Shown: piece after piece, positions 1 through 8,721 of the stretch
How positions within the stretch are numbered: the stretch's first letter is position 1
How the letters are laid out: every line of letters starts with the position of its first letter
Assembly (NCBI GenBank): GCA_049325575.1
Contig: JBMOLK010000064.1
Location: 1 to 18,687 of the forward strand
From: JBMOLK01 sp049325575
GTDB taxonomy: Bacteria; Bacillota; Clostridia; Acetivibrionales; Acetivibrionaceae
Direction: 5' to 3'
DNA: 18,687 nucleotides
Notes under the pieces: generated by a model
What the model was told of the DNA's origin: nothing
What the model saw: the letters and a program-made list of their open reading frames with translations, nothing else
Databases searched by the model: none
Program-made: the position numbers and the translations under genes

Positions 1-2
1 GC

Positions 3-1100
3 AGTACTGTAGAGTCCTATAAGCAAGTATCTCTAACAGATAACGGAGGAATAATCAATAAGATAACCGGAAAGCTAACTGCCGGGATGACAGGACTTTA
101 TGCATATGATCTTGATGTTAGGAATGAAAGCTGTGGCAGGAGATTACAGACTATATTAAAGCTCAAATCAAAGAACAACTGTATCAATGATTTTGGACAG
201 ATTCTTGCCTATCTTTCCGGTATTGACAAGCTTCCCGGGCTTATGGAAAAGCACAGGGGCATCTTTGGCTTTGAAAACAGCAGTATCAGAGAAATAGAGA
301 TTTACAACAAAGCTGATGCAAGAATAAGGGAGTATTGTCCTAGAATTTACGGAACAATGGTTGATGACGAAAAAGAGGTCTGTGGAATTCTAATGGAAAG
401 GTTTTCAGAGGAGTCTCACTCACATACCGACACTATTAATAGACCTTACATGTGGGATGACAGCAGTATTAAAACAGTTCTTGACGGAATGGCTGATATT
501 CACTCTGTTTATTTTAACAGAACAGATGAACTAAGGCTTGATAATGTAACTTCAAATACCGGCTTTGAATACCTTAAGGCAAGGGATCTCCTAAGCACAA
601 TAACCACTTACAATGCCAGCCGCTTTACAGGATTTATGGAAGATAAATTAACGGTAAGATGTTTGGACTTTTTATACGATATAAACAATAACATTAAGTC
701 TATGAAAAGATTCCCAAGTACTCTTACACACAACGATTTTAATCCCAGAAATATATGCATAAAACGCGATAATGGCATAAGAAAGCTTGTAGTATATGAC
801 TGGGAGCTTGCAAGTATCCAAAACCCCCAGCACGATCTGGCGGAATTTCTCGTTTTTGCTCTTGAAGAAGTAAAGGATAGAGAGACTGTAACAAGGTACA
901 TAGATTACTATATTGAGAAGCTTGAAGAGATGACAGCTTACTCCATAGACAAAGAGTTGTTTTATGAGGTTCTAAGGCTAAACTTACTTGAGCTTGCAGT
1001 TGTCAGGTTTAATTTATACCTGTTTGCTCACGGCATAATGAAATTCAGCTTTATTGACAGGGCATATAAAAATCTCGCCGCATTGGTAGAGATGATTTAA
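3..1100 (+). CDS. APH/choline-kinase-like phosphotransferase, 5'-partial
   Basis: The reading frame is open from base 3, so the gene begins before the window. The first ATG (87) has no ribosome binding site and is probably internal. The protein carries the aminoglycoside-phosphotransferase/choline-kinase catalytic signature: the Brenner-type loop THNDFNPRNI (catalytic D, metal-binding N) near bases 724-753, followed by VVYDWE (the metal-binding D of the DFG-like motif) near 790-807. This family moves the gamma-phosphate of ATP to a hydroxyl of a small molecule; the substrate cannot be read from the sequence. It is the first visible gene of a six-gene operon with a BtaA-like protein, a formyltransferase, an adenylating ligase and a UbiA enzyme, so phosphorylation of a pathway intermediate is more likely than antibiotic resistance. 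The stop at 1100 sits 19 nt before the next start. Confidence 0.8.
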   Translation, partial: STVESYKQVSLTDNGGIINKITGKLTAGMTGLYAYDLDVRNESCGRRLQTILKLKSKNNCINDFGQILAYLSGIDKLPGLMEKHRGIFGFENSSIREIEIYNKADARIREYCPRIYGTMVDDEKEVCGILMERFSEESHSHTDTINRPYMWDDSSIKTVLDGMADIHSVYFNRTDELRLDNVTSNTGFEYLKARDLLSTITTYNASRFTGFMEDKLTVRCLDFLYDINNNIKSMKRFPSTLTHNDFNPRNICIKRDNGIRKLVVYDWELASIQNPQHDLAEFLVFALEEVKDRETVTRYIDYYIEKLEEMTAYSIDKELFYEVLRLNLLELAVVRFNLYLFAHGIMKFSFIDRAYKNLAALVEMI

Positions 1101-1119
1101 GGAGGCAAGTTGGCAGCAT

Positions 1120-2211
1120 ATGAGTGGAATTGAAAAAAGAGCGGATTTTAACTTTATAAGATATGCAAACTGTTGGGAGGACGCAGATATACTTATTAAG
1201 GCCCTTGATGTTAAAAAGGAGGCAAACTTTATTTCCATAGCTTCATCAGGTGACAATACAATGGCTTTATTATTAAAGGACCCCAAGCTGGTGGTGGCAG
1301 TGGACCTTAATCCTGCACAGCTTGCCTGCCTGGAGCTTAGAATTGCGGCCTTTACAGCATTTGAATATAAGGATGTTCTAAAATTTCTGGGTATTGAAAA
1401 AGACGAAAACAGGCTTGAGGCTTATGAGAGATTAAAACCTCTGCTTTCAGAAGAGTCACAGAGCTTCTGGTCAAAGAATCTTTACTACATAAAGAACGGT
1501 ATTATCCATACAGGTAAATTTGAGAACTACTTCAGCATCTTTAGAAAATATGTTTTGCCGCTGATACACAAAGCCAAAACAAGGCAAGAGCTTGTTATGA
1601 AAAAAGGAAAGGAAGCACAGAAAGACTTTTATTATAATAAATGGAACAATAAAAGGTGGAGGCTATTGTTCAGGTTATTCTTCAGCAGGACCGTAATGGG
1701 CAAGATGGGTAGAGATCCGGAGTTTTTCAAGTATGTCCACGATGATGTAGCCAAAAATATATTAAAAAGAGTAGAACATGCTCTGACTTCCATAAACACA
1801 TACGAAAACCCCTATCTTAACTATATACTTTCAGGGAATTTTCCAAACCATGCTCTACCTCTGTATCTTAGGGAAGAAAATTTTAATAAGATAAGGTCCA
1901 GGTTAGACAGTATAAAGATATTTAAGGGCGATATTAAAAGTTGTTTGGAGCATTACAAGGAAGTAAAATTTGATGCCTTAAATCTCTCTGATATTTTTGA
2001 GTATATGAGTCAAGAAGAATATATGGATACCATAAATCTAATCAGTAACCATATGCCACAAGGCGGGAGAATAGCTTTCTGGAACATGCTGGCAGACAGG
2101 ACCATAGGTGAGGGTTTACCTTTTGAATATAAACCCGGGCTTTCAAAAGAGCTGTTTTTAGAGGATAAGGCCTTTTTTTACAAACGCTTTGTTGTAGCAG
2201 AAAAGGTATAA
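1120..2211 (+). CDS. BtaA/DUF3419-family SAM-dependent 3-amino-3-carboxypropyl transferase-like protein
   Basis: This 363-aa protein resembles the DUF3419/BtaA family. BtaA moves the 3-amino-3-carboxypropyl group of S-adenosylmethionine onto diacylglycerol in betaine-lipid synthesis. Visible signatures are the N-terminal RYANCWEDADIL (14-25), a Rossmann-type SAM site ASSGDN (41-46), the following acidic strand VDLNPAQ (61-67) and the C-terminal LSDIFEYMS (289-297) typical of the family. Ribosome binding site: AAGGAGG about 14 nt before the ATG, which is slightly long; no better in-frame start is seen. No BtaB-like N-methyltransferase follows, so the product is probably not an ordinary betaine lipid. 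The transferred group carries a free amine and carboxylate, which could serve the formyltransferase and the adenylating ligase encoded next (inference). Confidence 0.75.
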   Translation: MSGIEKRADFNFIRYANCWEDADILIKALDVKKEANFISIASSGDNTMALLLKDPKLVVAVDLNPAQLACLELRIAAFTAFEYKDVLKFLGIEKDENRLEAYERLKPLLSEESQSFWSKNLYYIKNGIIHTGKFENYFSIFRKYVLPLIHKAKTRQELVMKKGKEAQKDFYYNKWNNKRWRLLFRLFFSRTVMGKMGRDPEFFKYVHDDVAKNILKRVEHALTSINTYENPYLNYILSGNFPNHALPLYLREENFNKIRSRLDSIKIFKGDIKSCLEHYKEVKFDALNLSDIFEYMSQEEYMDTINLISNHMPQGGRIAFWNMLADRTIGEGLPFEYKPGLSKELFLEDKAFFYKRFVVAEKV

Positions 2212-2222
2212 GGGGAAATATT

Positions 2223-2981
2223 ATGAGAGTTGTTTTGGTTACGTCACAGTGTATGTATGTTAAAGACAATTATTATTCAATGATAAAGAAAATAGCGGAT
2301 AAGAATAATCTTCCCCATGGCACTTCCATATGTGGAGTGGTGTTTGTAAAGACTGTTTCCTTCTCTCTTCTTTTAAAAGCACTATACTTGATGGTTATAG
2401 GCGTGAGAAGCTTATCATTAACACTTATTTGCAACATGATATCATCAATATTCCTTGATAGAAGAAAGAAACTGTTTAAATCTTTGGGAGTACCGGTTTT
2501 GCTGGTTGATGATATCAATAATCCGGAAGTTGTAATGAAAATCAAAAACCTTTGCCCTGATATAATAGTCAATTTAAGAACCAGAAATATTTATAAGAAG
2601 GAGATTCTCCAAGTCCCAGGTATAGGATGTATCAATATTCACCATGGGCTTCTACCGGAGAACAGGGGGACCATGTGTGATCTCTGGGCATGGTATGAAG
2701 GACGGCCGGTAGGCTTTAGCGTACACTGGATGAACGAAAAGATTGATGACGGCCATATATTAAAAATAAAGGAAATTGATATATCAAATATAAAAAAGTA
2801 TACCGATATACCTATGATTTCAAGCATATATGAGGCAGAGTGTCTTCTGGAGTGCATGGATAAGATATCACGCGAAGGTTGGTTTAAAACATTGGATAAC
2901 AAAAATGAAAAAGTCAGATTCACCAGGAATCCAACTATGCAAGAAATCAGAAAGATGCTAAAGAAAGGTCTCAAGCTGTAG
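2223..2981 (+). CDS. formyltransferase (Met-tRNA/GART-type fold)
   Basis: This 252-aa protein has a formyl-transferase N-terminal fold. The catalytic triad of folate-dependent formyltransferases is visible: N138 and H140 in CINIHHGLLP with R148-G149 just after, and D175 in IDDGHIL. It lacks the C-terminal RNA-binding domain of Met-tRNA formyltransferase (usually about 310 aa), so it more likely formylates an amine on a small molecule or sugar using 10-formyl-tetrahydrofolate. A good ribosome binding site (AAGGGGA) precedes the ATG, and the gap to the upstream gene is only 11 nt, so co-translation is likely. Residues 45-75 are unusually hydrophobic for this family. The substrate is unknown. 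Confidence 0.78.
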   Translation: MRVVLVTSQCMYVKDNYYSMIKKIADKNNLPHGTSICGVVFVKTVSFSLLLKALYLMVIGVRSLSLTLICNMISSIFLDRRKKLFKSLGVPVLLVDDINNPEVVMKIKNLCPDIIVNLRTRNIYKKEILQVPGIGCINIHHGLLPENRGTMCDLWAWYEGRPVGFSVHWMNEKIDDGHILKIKEIDISNIKKYTDIPMISSIYEAECLLECMDKISREGWFKTLDNKNEKVRFTRNPTMQEIRKMLKKGLKL

Positions 2982-3011
2982 ATAGAAAAATATTAAAAGG
3001 CAGGGATAGAT

Positions 3012-4739
3012 ATGATTAAATCAAGTGATCTTTTGAACAAATATTTTGGCTTTTATGATGGTGAGGACAGCAGGAATAACGTAGTATCACTCCTTAGAAA
3101 TAATACTGCTAAAAATCCAGACAAGATTATGCTGATGTGGGCTGATCCTTTGACAAGGAGCAGGCTCGGAGATGAAATAAGTGAAAGCATACTCCATCTT
3201 GGTATAACCTTCAAGCAGTTTTACGAACTGACAATGAGGACCGCTTCAGGGCTATTGAAAGCTGGGGTGGGACGCGGCGATTGCGTCATACTTTTTCTGC
3301 CTATGTCATTTGAACTCTACCAGGCAATGTCAGCAGTAATGGCAATAGGCGCCCGGGCTGTTTTCCTTGATTCATGGGCAAGACGGGAACACCTGGGTGT
3401 AAGCGCCAAGGTTGTAAACCCTAAAGCAATGATCAGCTTTGAACAGGCTTTTGAGTTTTGCGAGGGAGTTCCGGAGCTAAGTGAGATCCCTGTTAAAATT
3501 GTTGTTGGCCCTCATAAAAGAAGCTATAGCGCGTCTTTAGAAAAGCTGCAGCAGAGTCAAATGTTAGATGAGATATGTGCTGTTGAAGGGGAAGAGACAG
3601 CGCTCATAACCTTTACAACAGGCAGCTCAGGTACTCCGAAAGGCGCCAACAGGACACACCGTTTTTTGGTCTCACAGCACCTTGCACTTGACAGTTCAAT
3701 ACCATATAAAGTTTCTGATGTAGACCTGCCAGCGTTTCCAATATTTTCACTAAACAATATTGCTGCAGGAGTACAAACTGTAATACCGGTGACTGATATA
3801 GGGCGGCCCGGTGATAAAGATCCTGTAATGCTGGTCTCACAAATAATAAGCTGCAGCATTACCTGTGCCACACTATCACCGTCAATGGTAGAAGGTATTG
3901 GGCGGTTTTGTGAAGAAAACATGATCACCATGCCAAAGGTGAGAAGGGTAGTAACAGGGGGTGCACCAATCAGTAATGACACCCTGGCACGATTCAAAAA
4001 GTGTGTACCCAATGCAAAGGTCTGGGTATTATATGGTTCTACAGAGGTTGAGCCCATTGCCCATATAGAAGCTTCAGATATCTTGTTTCCAGGATCTCAA
4101 GGTGTTTCAAAGGGAGAGGGTGTAAATGTAGGCAAAATAGCGGAAGGTCTTCAGTATAAGCTCATAAAAATAGTGAAAGCTCCCGTAAGTATTGACAATA
4201 AAGGGTGGAGTGACCTGACAGCAGCCAATGGTGAAGTAGGAGAGTTAATTGTTTCAGGGCTTCATGTCTGCAGGTCATATTATAAAAATGAAGAGGCAGA
4301 TAGAAAAACAAAGATTATAGAGCCTGACGGAACAGTTTGGCATAGAACAGGTGACCTTGCGTACTTTGACCAGGAGGAAAATCTCTGGCTGGTGGGAAGG
4401 GTTCATAATGCCATTTTACGTAATGGAGAGCTTCTGTTTCCGGTTAAAGCTGAATTTCTAATGAAGAAAAACCCGGATGTAAAGCAGGCTGCATATATTG
4501 GAATACCTGATGAGAAGCTTGGGGAAAAGGCCTATGCTCTTATAAGTCTGACGGATAACCCCAAGTCAAGCTGCGAGGAAATATTAAAAGAAGTATCATG
4601 TGCCTTGAAAAATGAAAATGTAGTGTTTGACTATTTGGGGATAGTAGAAAGCATCCCCATGGACCCAAGGCACCATAGCAAGGTTGAGTATGAAGTATTA
4701 AGGCAGCAGATTTTAAAGACGGATGATATAAAGCTATGA
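3012..4739 (+). CDS. acyl-adenylate-forming ligase (ANL superfamily, OleC-like C-terminus)
   Basis: This 575-aa AMP-binding enzyme contains the ANL core motifs in order: the phosphate loop TFTTGSSGTPKG (200-211), GGAPIS, YGSTEVEP, the ribose-binding HRTGDLAYFD, and a C-terminal RHHSK with lysine 557 in the place of the catalytic A10 lysine. The RH-x-x-K ending and the NRTHRF after the phosphate loop recall the long-chain acyl-CoA ligase/OleC (olefin beta-lactone synthetase) branch. The enzyme would activate a carboxylate as an acyl-AMP; whether it then makes a thioester, amide or lactone is unknown. Ribosome binding site AAAGGCAGGG lies upstream. The stop codon overlaps the next start (ATGA), so this gene and the UbiA gene are translationally coupled. 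Confidence 0.82.
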   Translation: MIKSSDLLNKYFGFYDGEDSRNNVVSLLRNNTAKNPDKIMLMWADPLTRSRLGDEISESILHLGITFKQFYELTMRTASGLLKAGVGRGDCVILFLPMSFELYQAMSAVMAIGARAVFLDSWARREHLGVSAKVVNPKAMISFEQAFEFCEGVPELSEIPVKIVVGPHKRSYSASLEKLQQSQMLDEICAVEGEETALITFTTGSSGTPKGANRTHRFLVSQHLALDSSIPYKVSDVDLPAFPIFSLNNIAAGVQTVIPVTDIGRPGDKDPVMLVSQIISCSITCATLSPSMVEGIGRFCEENMITMPKVRRVVTGGAPISNDTLARFKKCVPNAKVWVLYGSTEVEPIAHIEASDILFPGSQGVSKGEGVNVGKIAEGLQYKLIKIVKAPVSIDNKGWSDLTAANGEVGELIVSGLHVCRSYYKNEEADRKTKIIEPDGTVWHRTGDLAYFDQEENLWLVGRVHNAILRNGELLFPVKAEFLMKKNPDVKQAAYIGIPDEKLGEKAYALISLTDNPKSSCEEILKEVSCALKNENVVFDYLGIVESIPMDPRHHSKVEYEVLRQQILKTDDIKL

Positions 4740-5638
4740 AGTTCATTTTAAGATGGTCTTTATTTATTAAAGAAAGGTTCAACCCTATAGCCAACACAGC
4801 AACAATTCTAATGTTTTTTGCTGCTAATGCACTGTATTATATAGTTTGTCTTAGTAAAAGCAAGGCTGAATTCCCATGGGTTTTGGGCTTCATTCTTGTG
4901 TGGCTTGTATTTTTTCATATGAGACTGTTTGATGATATTAAGGATTATGAAACAGATAAGGTTTATAACAAGGAAAGGCCTCTTCCGAGAGGACTTGTGA
5001 GTATAAAGGAATACGGGTTTGTGACTTTCTTTTGCATTGCTTTGGAGATAATTATTGCATCAAGTCTTGGGCCGGCAGTATTTACAGCATATGTTTTTGT
5101 TTTGTGCTTTACTTTATTGATGCGGCAGGAATTTTTTATAGGGGAATGGCTAAGACATAAAATGGAGCTGTATGCAGTGAGTCATACACTGTCTTCTTTT
5201 CTAATAGGTATACTGGTATACTCTTTAACCGGTAATAACCTGTACCAGGTTCCTGTTTTGGCAGTATTGTTTTCCTTAGGTAACTGGTTTGTGTTTAATG
5301 TGTTTGAATTTGGAAGAAAAACCTTTTCAAAGGACGAAGAGCGTATAGGAGTGGATTCCTACTCTTCACGCCTTAAACCATGGGGAGCATTCCTGCTGAT
5401 ATCGGTCAATATATTGGGTGCTTTGTTTTGTCTGCTATTACCTTCTGCTAAAGTTATGGATACTGATAATTTTAAATACCTGATTGTATCAGAAATGGCT
5501 CTAACCTTCATAGTGATGCTGTCAGGAGTATTATATTGTATAAAGAATTCAAAAGGCTTTGCCGGGTTTTATCGGTCAGTCATATCAGCTTATCTTTTGT
5601 TGCACTACGTACTATTAGTATTTATTATGGTCCTTTAG
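4736..5638 (+). CDS. UbiA-family membrane prenyltransferase
   Basis: This 300-aa, very hydrophobic protein has about eight to nine membrane segments. The first aspartate-rich motif of UbiA enzymes is clear, FDDIKDYETD (65-74) followed by KERPLPRG (79-86), and binds Mg-diphosphate of a polyprenyl donor. A second conserved region, FEFGRKT to VDSYSSRLKP (about 185-220), replaces the classical second Asp motif. UbiA proteins attach isoprenoid or decaprenyl-phosphate-like groups to an acceptor in the membrane. The gene overlaps the ligase stop by 4 bp, the strongest coupling in the operon. This suggests that the ligase product, or its partner, is the acceptor (inference). UbiA-like but unassigned to a subfamily. 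Confidence 0.82.
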   Translation: MKFILRWSLFIKERFNPIANTATILMFFAANALYYIVCLSKSKAEFPWVLGFILVWLVFFHMRLFDDIKDYETDKVYNKERPLPRGLVSIKEYGFVTFFCIALEIIIASSLGPAVFTAYVFVLCFTLLMRQEFFIGEWLRHKMELYAVSHTLSSFLIGILVYSLTGNNLYQVPVLAVLFSLGNWFVFNVFEFGRKTFSKDEERIGVDSYSSRLKPWGAFLLISVNILGALFCLLLPSAKVMDTDNFKYLIVSEMALTFIVMLSGVLYCIKNSKGFAGFYRSVISAYLLLHYVLLVFIMVL

Positions 5639-5683
5639 GAAGATAAGGCACATATAAAACATGCTTTGGAGGGGGAGCTTTAA

Positions 5684-8443
5684 ATGAAAGGTATTATAAC
5701 TATGGAAAATGTGAAAGAGTATAGAGATGTGAATATTGTAGGGGGGAAGGGGTCAAATCTTTTCAAGCTTAAAGAATGTGGCTGCAATGTGCCTCCATTT
5801 ATAGTACTTCCAACCAGTCATTATAATGAATATACAGATTTGCTGGGGGAGAAGTATGAAAATGCGCTCCAAAATATAGACACATCCACTCCAGAGAGTA
5901 TAGCCCTTACTTCAAAAGCCATCAGGGAGCTTTTTTCACCAGAGTATATGTCAAAGGAATTTGATGACCATATTATGGAGGAGATAAATGATAAAATAGG
6001 CTGCGGCTGCTATCTTGCTGTCAGGTCCAGCGCTACCAGTGAAGACTCAGAGGAATCATCATATGCAGGCCAGCTTGACAGCTTCCTTTTTGTGAAGACA
6101 AAGGAAGAAGTAATGGATGCTGTAGCAAAATGCTGGGCTTCAGGTTTTTCAGAAAGGGCTGTGGCATATAGAAAGGCAAAGGGTATTCCCCAAGAGGACT
6201 TTAAGGTTGCAGTTATAATACAGGAGATGATTGACGGCAAAATATCCGGAGTCACCTTTACCGTTAATCCAATCACTCAAAGAATTGATGAAATGCTTTT
6301 ATGCGCAACATATGGCCTTGGAGAGGGTCTGGTGTCAGGAAAACTTAATTCTGACCAGTTTGTATGTTATAAGGATAATCCTGTTAAAATTGCAAATAGT
6401 CAAATAGCAGCAAAGCAGCAGGAGGTTGTATTTGATAATGACACAAATAAAGGGACAAAAACCGTAAGCGTTGATGAACAGCTTAAGGACGGTCCATGTC
6501 TTAAAGATAGTATGGTTATAGATATTTCAAATGTTTGCAGGAAGATTGAGCTAAGTTTTGGTAATAAGCCGCAGGATATTGAATGGACTGTTGATGAGAA
6601 TGGAAAGATATATATTCTCCAAACCAGACCCGTCACAACACTTGAAAAGCTTAAACCTTCTTTAAGAGAATACAAAACAATCTGGGATAATTCGAATATT
6701 GTTGAGAGCTACTCGGGCATAACCCTTCCTCTGACATTCTCCTTTGCGCTTAATGCCTACCATATGGTTTATACACAATTTTGTGAAGTCTTGAAAGTAC
6801 CTCGGAAAAAGATAATCAAGAACGATTTCTATTTATCAAATATGCTGGGACTGTTAAACGGCCGGGTGTACTACAATATTAAAAACTGGTGCAGGCTGAT
6901 TTCAGTTCTTCCGGGTTATAATTATGACAGAAAGTTTATGGAGCAGATGATGGGGGTAAAGGAAAAAATTGACTTTAATCCTGATGAAGAAGGTACAAAA
7001 AGCAGCTTTAAAAAATACTTTATTGAGCTCCCACAGCTTTTATGGTCAGGAGCGAACCTGGTATGGCAGTTTGCAACGATTAAAAGTAAGATTAAAAAGT
7101 TCATGTACATTTATAGAAAGCAGTATGATAAGTATAAGCATTATGACTTTAATAAGAAGAGCTCATTTGAGCTATTAAACATATATAACGAACTGGAAAA
7201 CACTGTGCTAAGAAACTGGAAAGCGCCAATTATTAATGATTTTATGGCAATGATATTTTTTGGCATGCTTCGTCTTCTTATAGAAAAGTGGAAACTTGAT
7301 GATGACGGCTCTTTGCATAATGACCTTGTTTCAGGCCAGGGAAATGTAGAAAGTACCATGCCGCTTAAGAAGCTTATGGAGATTGCAGATCATATAAGAA
7401 AAGACACTGAACTTGCAGGCATCTTTAAAAGCTGTTCGGAGGAGCAGCTTGTTGACAAGTTTATTCACGGAAGGTTTGAGGACTTAAGGGAGAGTGGCAA
7501 AAGTCTGCACAAAATGTTAGAGAGCTATCTTGACGAATTCGGTTTTAGGACCATGAATGAACTTAAGCTTGAAGAGCCTACCCTGATGGAGAAGCCGCAG
7601 TTTATTTTCAGCATATTAAAAAACTATACAAGGCTGGAGCAGTTTGACCTACCCGACACGTCAGGCAAAAATGAAAATAAAATTAGAAAAAAGGCTGAAA
7701 AAGAGGTTGCAGCCAGATTTAAAAGGCAGGGTTTACCGGGACTTGTTAGAAAGCCTATATTCAAGCTTGTTGTAAGTTATACTAAAAGGGCTGTTGCTTT
7801 TAGAGAGTACCAGCGTTTTGCCAGAACCAGAATGTTTGGTCTTGCAAGATTGATCTTTCTGGGAATTGCCCACAGGTTTGCAGAACTTGGTGTTATTGAT
7901 GAAGTGGATGATATTTTCTACCTTACAAAAGACGAGATATTTTCATTTATTGCAGGTACATCAGTTTCGGCTGGCCTCAAAGATATTGTCACTATGCGTA
8001 GAAATGAATATGGAAAGTACCGTCAGGTGGGAGAAATGCCCGATAGAATTGAGACCTTCGGACCGGTTTACTGCAACGATTTAACTGCTGCAGCGATGAG
8101 TGAAGAAGCTTCCCCCGATAGTTCACCTGATATGTTAAAAGGTGTGTGCTGCTGTCCTGGAGTTGTGAAAGGAAAGGTAAAGGTGATTCAGAGCCCGGGA
8201 GATGACATGTGTCTTAACGGCGAAATACTTGTGGCATATACAACAGATCCAGGATGGATACCCTTGTATCCTTCAGCAGCAGGCCTTTTGGTTGAATACG
8301 GAAGCATTTTGTCACATTCGGCAATTGTTGCCCGTGAGCTTGGACTCCCTGCCATAGTTGGAATCAAGGGAATAACCAAAAAGCTTAAGACTGGTGATAT
8401 GGTTGAAATGGACGGGGCAAAAGGAACCGTACGTATTTTATAA
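5684..8443 (+). CDS. PEP-synthase/rifampicin-phosphotransferase-like dikinase
   Basis: This 919-aa protein has the three-part layout of PEP synthase and rifampicin phosphotransferase (Rph). An N-terminal ATP-grasp domain carries RSSATSED (114-121), QEMIDGKISGVTFTVNP and GLGEGLVSG. The long middle region (about 330-790) ends in ELGVIDEVDDIFYLTKDE, a typical Rph-family stretch. The C-terminal swivelling phospho-histidine domain has YGSILSHSAIVAREL with His878 as catalytic residue. It has no C-terminal PEP/pyruvate TIM barrel, so it is not a true PEP synthase or PPDK. In this family ATP gives AMP, phosphate and a phosphorylated acceptor. The large middle domain would bind an unusual acceptor, plausibly the product of this operon. 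Ribosome binding site GGAGGGGG lies upstream, 45 nt after the UbiA stop. It is the last gene of the operon; no stem-T-run terminator is seen after it. Confidence 0.82.
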   Translation: MKGIITMENVKEYRDVNIVGGKGSNLFKLKECGCNVPPFIVLPTSHYNEYTDLLGEKYENALQNIDTSTPESIALTSKAIRELFSPEYMSKEFDDHIMEEINDKIGCGCYLAVRSSATSEDSEESSYAGQLDSFLFVKTKEEVMDAVAKCWASGFSERAVAYRKAKGIPQEDFKVAVIIQEMIDGKISGVTFTVNPITQRIDEMLLCATYGLGEGLVSGKLNSDQFVCYKDNPVKIANSQIAAKQQEVVFDNDTNKGTKTVSVDEQLKDGPCLKDSMVIDISNVCRKIELSFGNKPQDIEWTVDENGKIYILQTRPVTTLEKLKPSLREYKTIWDNSNIVESYSGITLPLTFSFALNAYHMVYTQFCEVLKVPRKKIIKNDFYLSNMLGLLNGRVYYNIKNWCRLISVLPGYNYDRKFMEQMMGVKEKIDFNPDEEGTKSSFKKYFIELPQLLWSGANLVWQFATIKSKIKKFMYIYRKQYDKYKHYDFNKKSSFELLNIYNELENTVLRNWKAPIINDFMAMIFFGMLRLLIEKWKLDDDGSLHNDLVSGQGNVESTMPLKKLMEIADHIRKDTELAGIFKSCSEEQLVDKFIHGRFEDLRESGKSLHKMLESYLDEFGFRTMNELKLEEPTLMEKPQFIFSILKNYTRLEQFDLPDTSGKNENKIRKKAEKEVAARFKRQGLPGLVRKPIFKLVVSYTKRAVAFREYQRFARTRMFGLARLIFLGIAHRFAELGVIDEVDDIFYLTKDEIFSFIAGTSVSAGLKDIVTMRRNEYGKYRQVGEMPDRIETFGPVYCNDLTAAAMSEEASPDSSPDMLKGVCCCPGVVKGKVKVIQSPGDDMCLNGEILVAYTTDPGWIPLYPSAAGLLVEYGSILSHSAIVARELGLPAIVGIKGITKKLKTGDMVEMDGAKGTVRIL

Positions 8444-8655
8444 GGATCTAAATTAATAGTACTTTATAAATATGGAAAAGTAGAGAAAATAATGCTAAAA
8501 TAGTTATGATAGAACTTAAAATTCTTCAACTGCATTGGGAAGTACTAATTTGTAATGTGAAATGATGATTAACAACTACACATAAATAAGTAAGGCTTTG
8601 TTAGGATTTGGATTTTTGGGATAGCATGATGAACTAGTCATATAGCTTAATTATA

Positions 8656-8669
8656 CGAACAAAAGTTCG
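8656..8669. promoter_or_regulatory. LexA (SOS) box candidate 1
   Basis: CGAACAAAAGTTCG is a perfect palindrome outside the central four bases and fits the GAAC-N4-GTTC core bound by LexA/DinR in Bacillus and Clostridium. Together with box 2 it forms a perfect 13-bp inverted repeat (8657-8669 against 8697-8709) with a 27-nt AT-rich spacer. Confidence 0.55.
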
Positions 8670-8696
8670 CATAAGAATTAAAAATGAATACTTAAA

Positions 8697-8710
8697 CGAA
8701 CTTTTGTTCA
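8697..8710. promoter_or_regulatory. LexA (SOS) box candidate 2
   Basis: CGAACTTTTGTTCA keeps the GAAC-N4-GTTC core, with one mismatch in the outer base. It ends 10 bases before the GATATAC core that opens the cassette array. A promoter between or beside the two boxes (weak AATACT at 8687-8692) would be SOS-controlled; this is inference. Confidence 0.55.
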
Positions 8711-8721
8711 GAGATAAGTAG

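Larger units (their letters stand above)
8444..8720 (+). other. non-coding region between the operon and the cassette array
   Basis: No plausible gene on either strand. It holds the two LexA-like boxes at its right end, and a weak promoter-like pair TTGTTA (8598-8603) and TAGCAT (8622-8627) with an 18-nt spacer. If this is the insertion point of the first cassette, the last bases form the attI-like half of the junction, reading AAGTAG up to the crossover. No clear accessory integrase-binding repeats are visible. Confidence 0.5.

Noticed and set aside
87..89. ATG at 87 as the true start of the first gene
   Set aside because: The frame is open upstream to the window edge, and no ribosome binding site precedes the ATG.
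608..901. Minus-strand frames opposite the left operon genes (this one and several others)
   Set aside because: They are shadows of well-supported + strand genes with recognisable domains, and lack ribosome binding sites.
8657..8709. The inverted repeat as terminator of the left operon
   Set aside because: The stem is AT-rich with a 27-nt loop and no T-run; the GAAC-N4-GTTC symmetry of each half fits a LexA site better.
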